From the NCBI GenBank assembly GCA_963377175.1, contig CAUJNA010003736.1, positions 242,399-306,398 of the forward strand: 64,000 bases of DNA, written 5' to 3'. Below are positions 1 through 9,807 of this stretch, one piece after another. Each line of letters begins with the position of its first letter. Position 1 is the first letter of the stretch. The notes below the pieces were generated by a model, which did no database searches, was not told the DNA's origin, and saw only the letters and a list, made by a program, of their open reading frames with translations. Both the position numbers and the translations under genes were made by a program. This stretch comes from Effrenium voratum (Eukaryota > Sar > Dinophyceae > Suessiales > Symbiodiniaceae).

Positions 1-780
1 AGCAGCATTCCAGGACGGATTTCCGCAAATGACTATGAGAAGTTTGTGCGGGAGAGGCTTTCGGGAAGCCAGCTTCAGCAATCCGAAGCGACCATCACAG
101 CCCACCTCAGTCAAGATGCATGTGAGGCGCTCAACGAGTTGAAGCGCCAATCTGAGAGGGCATCAGCAGAAAGCTTGGGCGGGTTGTGGACAAAACTGTA
201 TTCGAGCACAACAGCCAACGACACACCAGCAGAGGCAACTGCTGTCACGGACGTCGTAGTGAATGCAGAGCGAGACCTTTTACAGTCACTGGGTGAGAAT
301 TCGCAATTGCTATTCGGCAATCGGGTTGTTCCAGAAGGCACAGTTGTGGAATGTACGGTGGTTGCAGCCTTGTTCTTCATGAAGTGTCACCAGCTGGAAC
401 GGTTTCTAACGCTGGCGGCTGAGGCTGGGCGCTCCGTACCTGCCGTAGCAATGGTGGTGAATAAGCTGCCCATTGAGTGCGCAGAAGAGTGGGTCAATGC
501 GATTCAGCATTATCCATTTCTCAAGAGGAAGTATGCGCAGGGTTTCTTTAGCTTAGTCTACGTTCCTCACACCTTGAACATTCGTCAGGTTCAACAACAA
601 GTTCAGCAGGTTAGACAAGAAGTTCAACAAGAAGTTAGACAAGAAGTTAGACAAGAAGTTAGACAAGAAGTTCAACGAGAGTTTCGCCTCCGTGACTTTG
701 CCATTTTCCTCCTCATCATCTACAACATCCTGCTGCAAATCCAGCGTTGGAGTTCCCCATTGAGTAGTGGCGAATTGTGA
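1..780 (+). CDS. C-terminal part of an unknown protein with a predicted tail anchor (5' end outside window)
   Basis: The frame is open from base 1, so the true start lies upstream; a GTG at 46 is not convincing as a start. About 259 codons are visible. The middle is mixed helix. A Gln/Val/Arg/Glu-rich stretch from about 595 to 690 is built on a QEVR repeat and should be coiled coil. It is followed by a hydrophobic segment (FAIFLLIIYNILLQI) and a short polar tail ending in TGA at 778-780. That order suggests a tail-anchored membrane protein with the bulk in the cytosol. No family was recognised. It has no visible intron, unlike the genes to the right, so it could be a retrocopy or lie within one long exon. 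The GC content is host-like, unlike the viral block from 2340. Confidence 0.5.
   Translation, partial: SSIPGRISANDYEKFVRERLSGSQLQQSEATITAHLSQDACEALNELKRQSERASAESLGGLWTKLYSSTTANDTPAEATAVTDVVVNAERDLLQSLGENSQLLFGNRVVPEGTVVECTVVAALFFMKCHQLERFLTLAAEAGRSVPAVAMVVNKLPIECAEEWVNAIQHYPFLKRKYAQGFFSLVYVPHTLNIRQVQQQVQQVRQEVQQEVRQEVRQEVRQEVQREFRLRDFAIFLLIIYNILLQIQRWSSPLSSGEL
595..690 (+). repeat. 12-bp in-frame tandem repeat (QEVR coding)
   Basis: The unit is close to gaagttagacaa, with diverged copies to the left and near-identical copies from about 625 to 670. It encodes the coiled-coil repeat of the first gene and keeps the frame. Confidence 0.7.
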
Positions 781-1149
781 GACCCTAGTGCAGAAATGGC
801 GCAATCTGGTTTTGGAGAGGTTGACGCCCGCAGTGGGCGCAACTCTTTGCTATGACGCCGGTGCAGTCTTCATAAGGAGCTGAGATGTGGATAAACAAAT
901 GCGTAGCGAGAAAACATGTGGCCATCTTTGCGTCCTGATACTCCTCTGACTGCCCCAACAAGGACCAAGACCCAAAGTGAGTATCAGTCATATCCGCGTA
1001 GGACTCAAGTGTCAAGGGAGCAAACAGCAGATCGGCGGACGAGTTTGCAATGGATTACGATCGCCAAATTGTTCCCCAAATTTGGAATGGGGTGTCTACA
1101 ATCAGGGGAACATCAGAGCACCATTTCCCACGGCATGACCCCCCGTTCC

Positions 1150-1515
1150 TCAAGGCAGGGGAACAGGGGAACATGTTCCCCAAGGCAGGGGAACAGGGGA
1201 ACATTGTTCCCCAAGGCAGGGGAACAGGGGAACATTGTTCCCCAAGGCAGGGGAACAGGGAGCCCCAAAGTAGGGGAACAGGGAGCCCCAAAGTAGGGGA
1301 ACAGGGAACCCCAAAGTAGGGGAACAGGGAGCCCCAAAGTAGGAGAACAGCGAACCCCAAAGTAGGGGAACAGGGAGCCCCAAAGTAGGGGAACAGGGAG
1401 CCCCAAAGTAGGGGAACAGCGAACCCCAAAGTAGGGGAACATCGAACCCCAAAGTAGGGGAACAGCGAACCCCAAAGTAGGGGAACAGCGAACCCCAAGG
1501 CAGGGGACAGGGGAA
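1150..1515. repeat. Minisatellite array, units of about 22-30 bp
   Basis: Two related unit types follow one another: about 30-bp units around 'ggcaggggaacaggggaaca', then about ten 22-23-bp units around 'ggggaacagcgaaccccaaa'. Long open frames on both strands here come from the repeat period having few stops and are not genes. Confidence 0.85.
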
Positions 1516-2339
1516 CAGAACCTTCCAAACCCACCCCATTTTTAGTAGTTCCCGCATCTGCTTTTCGCTGAGGTTGTGAAGTCATGCCCTTCATCGTCTT
1601 CAACGCTGACGGGTTCTAGGTTTTGGGCTGTGGGTGGGCTGGGAGGGTTTTGTGGTTTTGGGGCTTTTGTGTGTTACTGTTACAGGGAGGGTTCAAACAA
1701 GACACTTTGAAGGCTCAAGTGGAGAAGGGTTGAGTTTTTAGGGTTGTGGGTCAGGGGTTGAAAACAAAGATTTCAGGAGTAGTGTGAGCCACTGCTTAAA
1801 CTAAACTTTGTGGGAGTGTCATTACCAATCCACCCCTTAAGAACTTGCAATGCAAATTCCCTCGCCCCTCACAACAACCCTAGCAACCCAACGACCCCAA
1901 CCCAACCCACGCCCAAAAACCACAGCAACTCACAAAACCCCAACCCTGAACCCCACTGCGTGCGCCTTGTATGTCAGAAGACACCACCCTCCTCTTCTTC
2001 AAGGTCTTTTGGGTCGGGTGGGTCAGGTGGTTTCTCTTACAAACCTAAACCGTTGTGTAAGGTTAAACTCTCACCATTTTTTTGTTTCAATGTTTAAGCC
2101 CAAACCCATTTTGAAGGCTCCCTTCTCACCAACCCCGTAAATCTCAACAAACACATTCCCATCAAAACAAGGGCAAAACCCACCATTTTTCAACTCCCTC
2201 AAAACCAACCAACATATAAACTTCAATGTTTTCAGTTTCAATCTCATCCCCAAACCCACATTTCAAGTTTGAGCCCCAACCCCAACCCAAACAACCCACC
2301 CAACCAAAACAACCATACCAACCGAACCTGTCCCTGAAA
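1516..2339. other. Low-complexity host flank without a recognisable gene
   Basis: From about 1620 to 1790 the + strand is rich in G and T. From about 1800 to 2330 it is rich in C and A, with many AACCC-like words. No open frame here looks like a protein. This is the left host flank of the viral insertion. Confidence 0.6.
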
Positions 2340-2403
2340 ATAATTCTAATAATTTCATATTAATAGAACTATTTAGATATGAATATGTTTATTTACATAT
2401 CGC

Positions 2404-2457
2404 CGGTGTTTGTCGCTTCGCTCGTGCCTTCTTATATCACATTTCCTGAAAACACCG
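2404..2457. other. Possible 3' hairpin beyond the nuclease gene
   Basis: CGGTGTTT at 2404-2411 is the exact inverse of AAACACCG at 2450-2457, with a loop of about 38 bases. It lies just past the stop of the minus-strand nuclease gene at 2472. It is a GC-rich island in AT-rich surroundings. A role in transcript ending is a guess. Confidence 0.3.
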
Positions 2458-2471
2458 CCACATTCAATAAT

Positions 2472-2961
2472 TTATTTTCTTTTTTCTAGTATTGTTTCTT
2501 TGTTTTGGTGGTAATGCTCCCTACTTTTGTCACATATATGTTCTTTGTTCTTTTCAGAGTATTCCTTCCTCATATGTTGGTAATGTTCTTTATTATCCTC
2601 TTTCCACTCATTAAAAGTTCTTGCAGCAACACATCTATTAAACCAGTCAGTATTTTTAATGTAATAACCTTCTCTTTTAAGTAATTCTTCTCGACTTTCA
2701 CACGGGGTAGTTTTCTATTAATTCAGTCTTACAGTTTTCCACTCCATACTCATCAAACAATAAGCCACAAGTTGTTTTAGTGTTCCATTCCTCTGCTTTC
2801 TTATGATTTTGCCTATGTCTTGCAATTCTTTGACTTAAGTTTTCACAGGTGCTTCCAATGTAGCATTTGTTATAACCAATATCTGTTACTTGGTAAATCT
2901 TCGCCGCATTTCTATATTTACTGCTCTCCATAAATAACATAATGTATCTTCTCTTTAACAC
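2472..2961 (-). pseudogene. GIY-YIG endonuclease, frameshifted
   Basis: The N-terminal part (2961 down to 2698) has the GIY-YIG family order: IYQVTDIGYNKCYIGST, then LSQRIARH with the catalytic-type Arg, and an acidic C-terminal stretch CKTELIENYP. The frame stops at a TGA at 2698-2700. One base away the protein continues (CESREELLKREGYYI, then a helical Lys/Glu/His-rich tail) to a TAA at 2472-2474. A single-base indel near 2702 therefore splits the gene. Such free-standing nucleases occur in PLVs and large DNA viruses and may act in recombination or homing. The start overlaps the end of the polymerase gene by 7 bases, so the two were probably expressed together. Family assignment is firm; the viral role is unknown. 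Confidence 0.85.
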
Positions 2962-5900
2962 AGTTTGTGATGACCATATAGTAATGAAGTAAAAGTATCA
3001 TAATAATATATTAAATTCTCATAATTACTGAGTGATTGTTTTACTTGAGACATTGAATATATTTGATGAGATTTACTCCTAATAAAATTATATGTTATTT
3101 CGTGTTTTTTGTTGTGATGCAGTGCTTCGTGGTAGTTCTGATAGGTCAGTTCCTTCTTCACCTTGTGCTTGACGACGCCTTTGGATTTCCTGTGTTCCTC
3201 ATTCTCGCCGTGGATTGTGAAAGCATAGGATTTAGGTTTCAACCCGATAAATCTAGTAATGATTTTTCCGTTGACTTCATCTTTGTACATTCCTAAGACC
3301 TTCTTATTTGTTGTGTCATGGCACGGATGTTCAACAGGATAATCGCTAAAATCCATATGTTGCTTGATACCTTGAAAATCCTTGTAGACATCATCAGTGA
3401 AGGTTTGGATTACATAGCTGTCAGTATCTGTATATATCAATTTGATGTTTTCGTTGTATTTCTTTTTCAACACACCATAGTAAAACTCATACATATGTAA
3501 TTTACTCAAATCCAACATTGTCATTCCTAAGAATATGGGTTTATCAAGTTTCAAAACCGACTTTGTTTTTTCCACTCCTACCATATTTTAATTAATGATA
3601 TTTTTTTTGAATGTAGGATTATTCACACACTTTTCATATCTAACATCATTATCTACCAATTCGAAATCCATATGCTTTCTCTTGTCTTCCATAGTTTTTC
3701 CATACACCGCGTTATTCATTAATTTAAACAAATCCTTCTCAAAGTCGCTCTTCGCTTCTTTCCTCTTACCAGTGTTGAAGTCAATCCACGGTTTCAACCA
3801 AGCCCTCTGTTGAAATTTTATTATCCTATGAACCTTGGTGAGTTTCATATCCATTTTTAGATAATACTGTAAAGTCTTGATATGAACAACATATTTTTCT
3901 TTATCTTTCAAATTTAATATTAACTTGCTGGTTTTCTCGTCCTTCGGTTCTTTGTTTCCATAGTAGATTTTGTAGATTTCCTTTTGATAGTCTGACAACA
4001 TATTAGCATTGACATTCATTATTTCCGGTGCTAGTGGATAGTCCGAATGGTAGTCATGTAGTGTTTCTGGATATTCCAAATCCACTTCAAGGATGAAACC
4101 ATACTCATCTTTTTCATCCCACTTTTCAATGTTAGGTGTTTTCTTTGTCCATTTGATGTTCTTTAAAGGCAATTTTTGAGACATCGCCAGACCATACAGA
4201 TTGTTAGCATCTAAGTAATTGATATAACTTGACGGTTTACTTTCATCAAAGGCTTCATCCATATACTTATTGTTAGCCACAGCCAGTTTATGACTGACCT
4301 GACACATACCTCCTCTCATTCCCTGTTCAACCATCTCATACATTTCTTTATCGTGTAACTGTTCAATTTCAACACCTGTTTTCAACAACATAGCTTCCCA
4401 AGCGAAGTTAGGAAGTGTATAATAGTGTGCGGGGTCCAAACCGTAGTATTCCATACATAAGTCTCTAAAGTTGTCAAAAACATCAGTCAATAATAAAACA
4501 TCGGTTCTCAAATACAAATCGTGATATTGTCCTAATGTTCTGATACCGAAGTGTTTCCAAACCTTTTGTGCCCTTTCATAATCTTTGTCGTTGACATGTT
4601 CCTCACTTAATTTACTGTAGAACGCTTCTTTTGGCGGTAAGTTTCTTTCAGTAAATCTGTCAAAACTATCAAACTAGTCATAAGGATAAATCCCCTTGTC
4701 AGTCAACAAGTCCAAATCTTCATCGGTTTTAACATATGGATTTCTAACACTGTATCTAAAATTGTTCTTCCAGTTCTCACGCCTTTTATCATCTTCATAC
4801 TTACTCAACTTTACCAACTTATCCAACGAAGACGATAAGAAGCTAAAACTGTCCTTGAAACAAAGGTTTTTAAAACCAAAGGTTATGAACTTCTCGCTGT
4901 TCTGTGCGATGCAATCGATTTTAGCATTCTTGCTCAGTTCGTGTGCCTTGTTGATGATTAAGTGAGCGTCATAGTTTTTAAGGTTATGAAGGAAGACTGG
5001 TATTTTATAATATCTCATACTAAAAGCAAGATTACAATCATCATGAGCACAACCTCTATATTTACCAGTAAAATGGCAATGGTCACGAACCTTCTTATCT
5101 CCTTCCTGAAAGCCCTTTCCACAAACGAAACACTTAGTGGCAGTGTCAAAATCTGTTTTATCGTCCTCAGTCATGATTTTCTCTTTCACTTCCTTCATTT
5201 TCTTTATGACATCCTGTCTGACTTCATTCATTTTCTCAACGAACTTATCCATACAATCTTCGCCTCTGTATAAATAGGGCTCACTGCTTCCAGTGATGGC
5301 ATTGACTACATTAATCATAAAACCACAAGGGCGATGATTTTGATACGATGTTGTTGTCGCTTTTGTCGATTTGCTTTTAACATCAATGGGCACTGTTAAA
5401 CATTCAAAGTCGGCATATATTACATAAGGTGCTTTCAGTTTCTTAAAATGGTTCTTAAATTCAATGGTAGCTCCTACCTCTGGCATTTCTATTTGTTGTC
5501 CTTCAACCGCTAGACAACCCTGTTGTTCGTGTTGTTTTAATAACTATTCTGACTTGAAACCGTGTGAGCACGTCCTACAATGATGTTTTTTCCTATTTGT
5601 TTTGTTGGTTTGGCTTCCCATCAACTTGTTATAGTTCTTGATGTAGACATAGTGCGAGTTGGCATTGTCTCCAGTCAGCTTTATTAAATCAATCTTTCGT
5701 TGTGCTTGGGGGTTGTTGCTTCTTTTGTATAATAAAGTTGTTTTACTATTGGCATCAGGATTGATGTAATAAACATTGACCGATATGTGTTTGTTCTGTT
5801 CTTCAAATTGTTCAATCTCATCATTGCCTACAGGAAAGTTTATATTGTCCCATTTAATAGACTTGTCACCTTTGGTGCCTTCCTTCGTCGGGTCATCAAC

Positions 5901-6732
5901 ATACTTTTTATAATGATACATATCACAGGGATGGTCTTTTTTGTATAGCTCGTAAAAACCACATTGAACAGAATATTTGAAACACAACTCATCATCGTTT
6001 TTAATATTGATACAAGCCCTTTTGTTCGCTACCCAGTCGGGCAATGGAATATAAGAAGAGCCACGGGTAGGATTGTATTTGTCATAACTTATCACCAACC
6101 TTCCAACTTTAAGAAGAACAAGACCGGATTGAATGAATTCGGCTATCTCAATTTGAACCTCTATGTCGTGGGCTATGTTGTTTAAAACACTGTTTATCTC
6201 TTCAGGGTTATGGACATTGTATCTCCTACTTGTCAGCCTTCGTCGTATCTCTTCGTTGTCAGTGTTCTTTAACGACAAATCCACTTCAACAATGATTTTC
6301 ATATTTGGGTTTCTGTTAAGGAATTCTACCATTCGTTGCTTCTGATATTTTAAGTATGATAAGCCTTTCATTCCTTTCAATCTTATATCACTAACCGAAT
6401 ATGTATTGGCGTAGCCTTTGAAGGCTTGCTGTTCATCTGTGATTTTGGATTTGAAACGCTTGACATAATCCTGTAAGGGTCTTCCTCGTGTTAGTTTGAT
6501 GAAGCTAGCCCCTTTCATAAAAAGACTATGTTTTCTGTAACCATCGCTTCTCGCCACTTCCTTTAGTTAGTCTGGTATTCAACACCTTCGAAGCGGGTTT
6601 GTTCTTATTGTATCTGTAGGTCTTGTCTCCTATTTTGAGTTTTTGTGTTTGTTTCCCTTCTTTTTGTATTAGTTCGCCTTGTTGACTTTTTGCAATGAAA
6701 TCTATGATTTTTTCTTCTGACACTGACACCAT
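2955..6732 (-). pseudogene. polB: Protein-primed family-B DNA polymerase (Polinton type), three stops and a frameshift
   Basis: Replicative polymerase of Polinton-like elements, broken here. Read from 6732 leftwards: an N-terminal domain of about 400 residues; Exo I (YADFE, near 5420); Exo II (HNLKNYDAHL, near 4970); Exo III (YLRTDVLLL, near 4500); polymerase motif A (YLDANNLYG, near 4215); motif B (KLMNNAVYG, near 3710); motif C (YTDTDS, near 3420). All catalytic motifs are still recognisable. Lesions: a one-base shift near 6560 (an A run), TAG at 5544-5546, TAG at 4674-4676 and TAA at 3588-3590. On both sides of each stop the same frame continues with family-like sequence, so this was one gene of about 1250 codons. 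Judged by context, two stops replace what look like Glu positions and one a Tyr position, which argues for decay rather than a reassigned code. Confidence 0.93.
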
Positions 6733-6800
6733 ATATCTATACTCTATATTATATATAGTAAATATTTCTTTAAGTAGTTTTGGGTAGGGGTTGCCTGTTG
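6733..6800 (-). promoter_or_regulatory. AT-rich leader of the polymerase gene
   Basis: Directly before the polymerase ATG (6730-6732) lies a run of TATA-like words (atatctatactctatattatatatag on +, 6733-6760). Similar 'TCTATA/TATATA' leaders stand 5-30 bases before several other viral starts. This looks like a TATA-type viral promoter, but there is no direct evidence. Confidence 0.35.
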
Positions 6801-6832
6801 GAGAAACTGGGCTCTGGGTTGAAACTCAACGC

Positions 6833-6866
6833 ATTAATCTTATTAATGAGTTTTAATAAGATTAAT
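6833..6866. terminator. Perfect 14-bp hairpin between zinc-finger gene and polymerase
   Basis: ATTAATCTTATTAA at 6833-6846 is an exact inverse of TTAATAAGATTAAT at 6853-6866, with a six-base loop (tgagtt). It lies 27 bases past the stop of the minus-strand gene at 6894. AT hairpins at transcript ends are known from giant viruses and virophages, so 3' end formation is the likely role. It could also be a regulatory palindrome for the polymerase promoter downstream. Confidence 0.5.
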
Positions 6867-6893
6867 GATTTATCCTTTCATAAAGGGGGGCTT

Positions 6894-7874
6894 TTAGTTT
6901 TTATCGCATACATTGCTTTTCTTGTGTTTGGATAGGTTGGTCTTGCTTGATATCGTCCTTCCGCAGTCCTCGCAGGTATAAGGCTGTTTTAGGTTTTTGT
7001 TGTAGTAGTTCTGGTGGTAGGTCTTCTGGTCGTCCTTCCATCTCATTAGTTGGTCGTCGCTCTCGCTAACCTTCTCGCTCATTCTCTGTAAGACTAAGTC
7101 GTTTTCCGCTTTCATAAGTTCAACCATTGCATCAAATTCGTCATTTGTTATTCTCTGTTTTCTATTTCCATTAATGAAAATTCCTGTCATTTTTACTATA
7201 TTATCACGTTTTCTCTTTGACCAGAAAGAAACCCTCGGTTGTTCTTCTTCTTGTTCTCGCGATTGTTCTGATGAAGTGGATGACTTCTTACCTCGTTGGA
7301 ATAATTCAAACACACTCTTGTCTTCTCCGCCTAAGAATAAGTTTCTCAATGACTTTATTTCTCGACTTTCCTCTTTCTTCTCTTCCTCTTTCTCAGTTGA
7401 TGCTGACGATGATGATGTTAAATGAAGACTTTGTAAATCTTCCTGCTTTTCGTCTGACTGTTTTAAATCATTATCTTTTACACCTTCTGGTTCATCTTCT
7501 GACTTTCTATTTTCCTCACTCTTGTCTGTAATTACATCACTGAATTTTTCATCATCTAACTCCTTTGCTACATATCGCGTTGTTTGTGTATCTGCCTCAT
7601 TGTTTTCATACATCTGTGATGTTGGCGGTATTTCATCAAACATTTCTGGCGTCAATTCGTGCAATAAAACTTGTTTATCAGTTTGAACCCTAGCATTCAA
7701 CCGTAGTCTCCTGTCGTATATTGAAAGGTCACAATCAAAGTCTATATCGTTAATTGATGTGTCAAATGCCCGTCTTTCGGGGATGATTTCAATTTTCAAT
7801 CTGTGCATCATCGCTTCTTTCAGCATTTCATCAAAAGTTTTCCTTCTTCTTAATCCATAATATTTATCTGACAT
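6894..7874 (-). CDS. C2H2 zinc-finger protein of the PLV (intact)
   Basis: 326 residues from an ATG at 7872-7874. The last 30 residues form a C2H2-type finger: YTCEDCGRTI, then LSKHKKSNVC with paired Cys and a His plus Cys/His end. The N-terminal 100 residues are mixed, and residues about 100-210 are acidic, Ser/Glu-rich and probably disordered. The finger suggests nucleic-acid binding. Proteins with a single finger and a long charged linker are common PLV accessory proteins, but no function is established. The frame is intact. A 14-bp hairpin follows the stop, and the next gene upstream (7903-8868) lies 28 bases away in the same direction, so the two may be co-transcribed. Confidence 0.75.
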   Translation of the reverse strand: MSDKYYGLRRRKTFDEMLKEAMMHRLKIEIIPERRAFDTSINDIDFDCDLSIYDRRLRLNARVQTDKQVLLHELTPEMFDEIPPTSQMYENNEADTQTTRYVAKELDDEKFSDVITDKSEENRKSEDEPEGVKDNDLKQSDEKQEDLQSLHLTSSSSASTEKEEEKKEESREIKSLRNLFLGGEDKSVFELFQRGKKSSTSSEQSREQEEEQPRVSFWSKRKRDNIVKMTGIFINGNRKQRITNDEFDAMVELMKAENDLVLQRMSEKVSESDDQLMRWKDDQKTYHQNYYNKNLKQPYTCEDCGRTISSKTNLSKHKKSNVCDKN

Positions 7875-7902
7875 ATTTAATTCTTATAGATTTTGTTTGT
7901 TT

Positions 7903-8868
7903 TTATTGTTGAGTTGATGAACTTGGTTTCTGTTTGAAGTATTTGTTATAAACGGTGTCCTTGTAATATGTTTCTAACCGAGCACGAATTCCTTTTCTTT
8001 CTGTTGTGCTTGCATTGTTATATTCATCTAATAATTCTTTGAACTCATCGTATTTATCAGCATTTATTACATTGAATTGATGTAGTTTTGAAATTATATT
8101 ATCCATCATAGTTCCCGGAGTTTTCGATAAATACACTGGCCACATCCATTTTATACTAGTTAAATATTTTTTGAAAATTTGTTCGTCATCAACTTCTTCG
8201 TTTTCGACATTTTGTAATTCCATCTCGTTCGCTTTTTCGTGCATTTCCATGATTTCCGTATCAGAAATTGTTGTTTGTTTATCATCATCATCATTGTCTT
8301 TACCCTTTTTCGCTGTTGCTGTTTCCTCTATGGGTTCTAAAGGTGGCAGTTCGTCATCTGATGTCATTGAATGAACTTCTACCCCTTCAGGTATTGAACT
8401 TGACGATGCTTTGTTGAAATCTTCGTGTATGCTTGGACTGAGTTTTTCCCTTTTTTCTCTGACTTGTCTATCTTGTTCTTCAAATGATGCTTGTATATCA
8501 TGTTCATACTCTTCATATTCTGTCAGTGGACTGTCTGGTGTGGAGAAAGCGGACTTTGAAGAAGACCGGCTGGTTATTCTAGACGACAATGCTGTTGTCT
8601 CTGCTTTTCTTAATTCCTCCTTTCTTTTCATCGTTTCCTGATTTAACAATCCTAAGCTGTCCTCGTTGTCCCACTGACTTCCATATTGGTTTAATCTGTA
8701 TCTCGTCGCCTTTCTATCTATTACATCTTCAATTGACGGGCGGTTTTCATCTTCTACTAATGTTTCTTTTAACAATTCATCATAAGAAGGTCTTAAGTGT
8801 AGCTGTGATTTTAATGAACCTATGGCATGTGGTTTGGTTGTATTCAGTCTATTTATTGATTTAATCAT
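7903..8868 (-). CDS. Unknown charged PLV protein
   Basis: 321 residues, ATG at 8866-8868 just after an AT-rich leader. Not recognised. The central third is rich in Ser, Asp and Glu, with a DNDDDDKQ acidic patch, and should be disordered. The C-terminal 90 residues (from IFKKYLTSIKWMWPVYL) are predicted mostly helical and look like the folded part. There are no cysteines for metal binding and no clear membrane segment. It sits between two zinc-finger genes on the same strand. The frame is intact, notable in an element where most large genes are broken. Confidence 0.65.
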   Translation of the reverse strand: MIKSINRLNTTKPHAIGSLKSQLHLRPSYDELLKETLVEDENRPSIEDVIDRKATRYRLNQYGSQWDNEDSLGLLNQETMKRKEELRKAETTALSSRITSRSSSKSAFSTPDSPLTEYEEYEHDIQASFEEQDRQVREKREKLSPSIHEDFNKASSSSIPEGVEVHSMTSDDELPPLEPIEETATAKKGKDNDDDDKQTTISDTEIMEMHEKANEMELQNVENEEVDDEQIFKKYLTSIKWMWPVYLSKTPGTMMDNIISKLHQFNVINADKYDEFKELLDEYNNASTTERKGIRARLETYYKDTVYNKYFKQKPSSSTQQ

Positions 8869-8895
8869 AGTATATTAATTAATTTTGAAAATAAA

Positions 8896-9229
8896 TTAAT
8901 CCGACATATTCTTAATCATTTCTTCTAAATGTTTCTTTCTTGCTGTGAGTTGTTCTGTTGTCTGTATTCCATCTGGTGAGCGTGTGTTGTCCAACTCTCG
9001 TCTTATCTTGTCTAACTCCTTTCTATAACTTTCGGTTCTGTTGCTTTCAGCCAAATCATTTCTATACTTTATTAATGCTCCTTGTGATTGTTTCGCTTCC
9101 ATTGTTTCTTTTAATTGTTTAAAACAATTCTTTCTTGAAGCAGCACCCCCACAAATCATTTGAGTCGTAGGAACGTTCTACTTGTGGAGCCCTTTTAAAT
9201 TCAACATTTCTATGACTTCTCATAAGCAT
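8896..9229 (-). pseudogene. Small coiled-coil PLV protein, possibly frameshifted near its N-terminus
   Basis: The clear part is 87 residues from 9159 to 8896, a Lys/Glu-rich helix (KELDKIRRELDNTRS and on) with coiled-coil character. Just upstream, in another frame, a 25-30 codon stretch begins with ATG at 9227-9229 (MLMRSHRNVEFKRAP) and would join the first frame with a one-base change near 9165. Either the gene starts internally at 9159 or the longer version was cut by an indel. No function recognised. Confidence 0.45.
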
Positions 9230-9242
9230 AATTGTTATATAT

Positions 9243-9261
9243 ATAATAATTAGATTATTAT
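9243..9261. terminator. Short AT hairpin between two minus-strand genes
   Basis: ATAATAAT and ATTATTAT face each other across a three-base spacer. It lies between the end of the gene at 9288 and the start of the gene at 9229. In sequence this AT-rich such a stem could occur by chance; it is listed because it matches the pattern of hairpins at other junctions. Confidence 0.3.
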
Positions 9262-9287
9262 TTAAAACATTGATAAAGTTAATTTAT

Positions 9288-9755
9288 TTATTTATCTGAT
9301 TTATCTTGTTTTTTCTTTTGTTTCAGTTCTTCATAATGTTGGGTTAATAGTTCTGTCGCTGTGGGTTTTTTCATGGTTTCTTTAATCACTTCTTGTTTAA
9401 TCTCATTCTTAATCTCTTCTTTCACTTCTGGCTGTATCTGTCTAATATTCTTTTGTGGATTAACTGGTAGTAATTCAGTAGGTGCCCCTTTACAATTTTT
9501 AGGATGTGAGTGTCTCAACCTTTTCAATGTCATCTTTTTAGAGCATTGTTCACATTCTACTAATTCAACTTCTTTTTTAGTTCTTGGTAATGCTTTCGCT
9601 TTTGCTTTTGGCTCAGGTTTGACTTCTTCTGGTTTAACTTCCTCTGGCATTGGTTCTTCATTAACTGTTTCATTTTGTTCAACAACTTCATTATTCATAG
9701 GTGTCTCGTCTGTTTTAGTTTCATTATTGACATCTACTACCTCAACACTTGTCAT
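9288..9755 (-). CDS. Small zinc-binding PLV protein
   Basis: 155 residues, ATG at 9753-9755. The first 60 residues are acidic and proline-rich with a repeated PEEVKPEEV phrase. Next comes a Lys/Ala patch and then a metal-binding motif VECEQCSKKM...LRHSHPKNC (CxxC with His and Cys about 14-20 residues on). The C-terminus is Lys/Glu-rich helix. Similar short proteins with one CxxC/H-C finger are frequent in PLVs, but the role is unknown. The frame is intact. An alternating AT tract precedes the start. Confidence 0.65.
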   Translation of the reverse strand: MTSVEVVDVNNETKTDETPMNNEVVEQNETVNEEPMPEEVKPEEVKPEPKAKAKALPRTKKEVELVECEQCSKKMTLKRLRHSHPKNCKGAPTELLPVNPQKNIRQIQPEVKEEIKNEIKQEVIKETMKKPTATELLTQHYEELKQKKKQDKSDK

Positions 9756-9807
9756 AATATATATATATATATAGATTTTCCATATGGAAATTATATATAT
9801 ATATTAT
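9756..9807. promoter_or_regulatory. Alternating AT tract between zinc-binding and penton genes
   Basis: Nearly pure (AT)n flanks a palindromic centre, ttccatatggaa. It separates the start of the gene at 9755 from the end of the penton gene at 9808. Likely promoter of the first and 3' region of the second. Confidence 0.35.

Noticed and set aside
1055..1603. Long overlapping open frames on both strands (up to 182 codons)
   Set aside because: They translate the minisatellite at 1150-1515; the repeated protein words follow the DNA repeat and have no independent support.
3588..5546. Recoded stop codons (alternative genetic code) in the polymerase
   Set aside because: By context the stops stand for different residues (Glu-like and Tyr-like), other genes use TAA and TAG as normal ends, and frameshifts are present as well.
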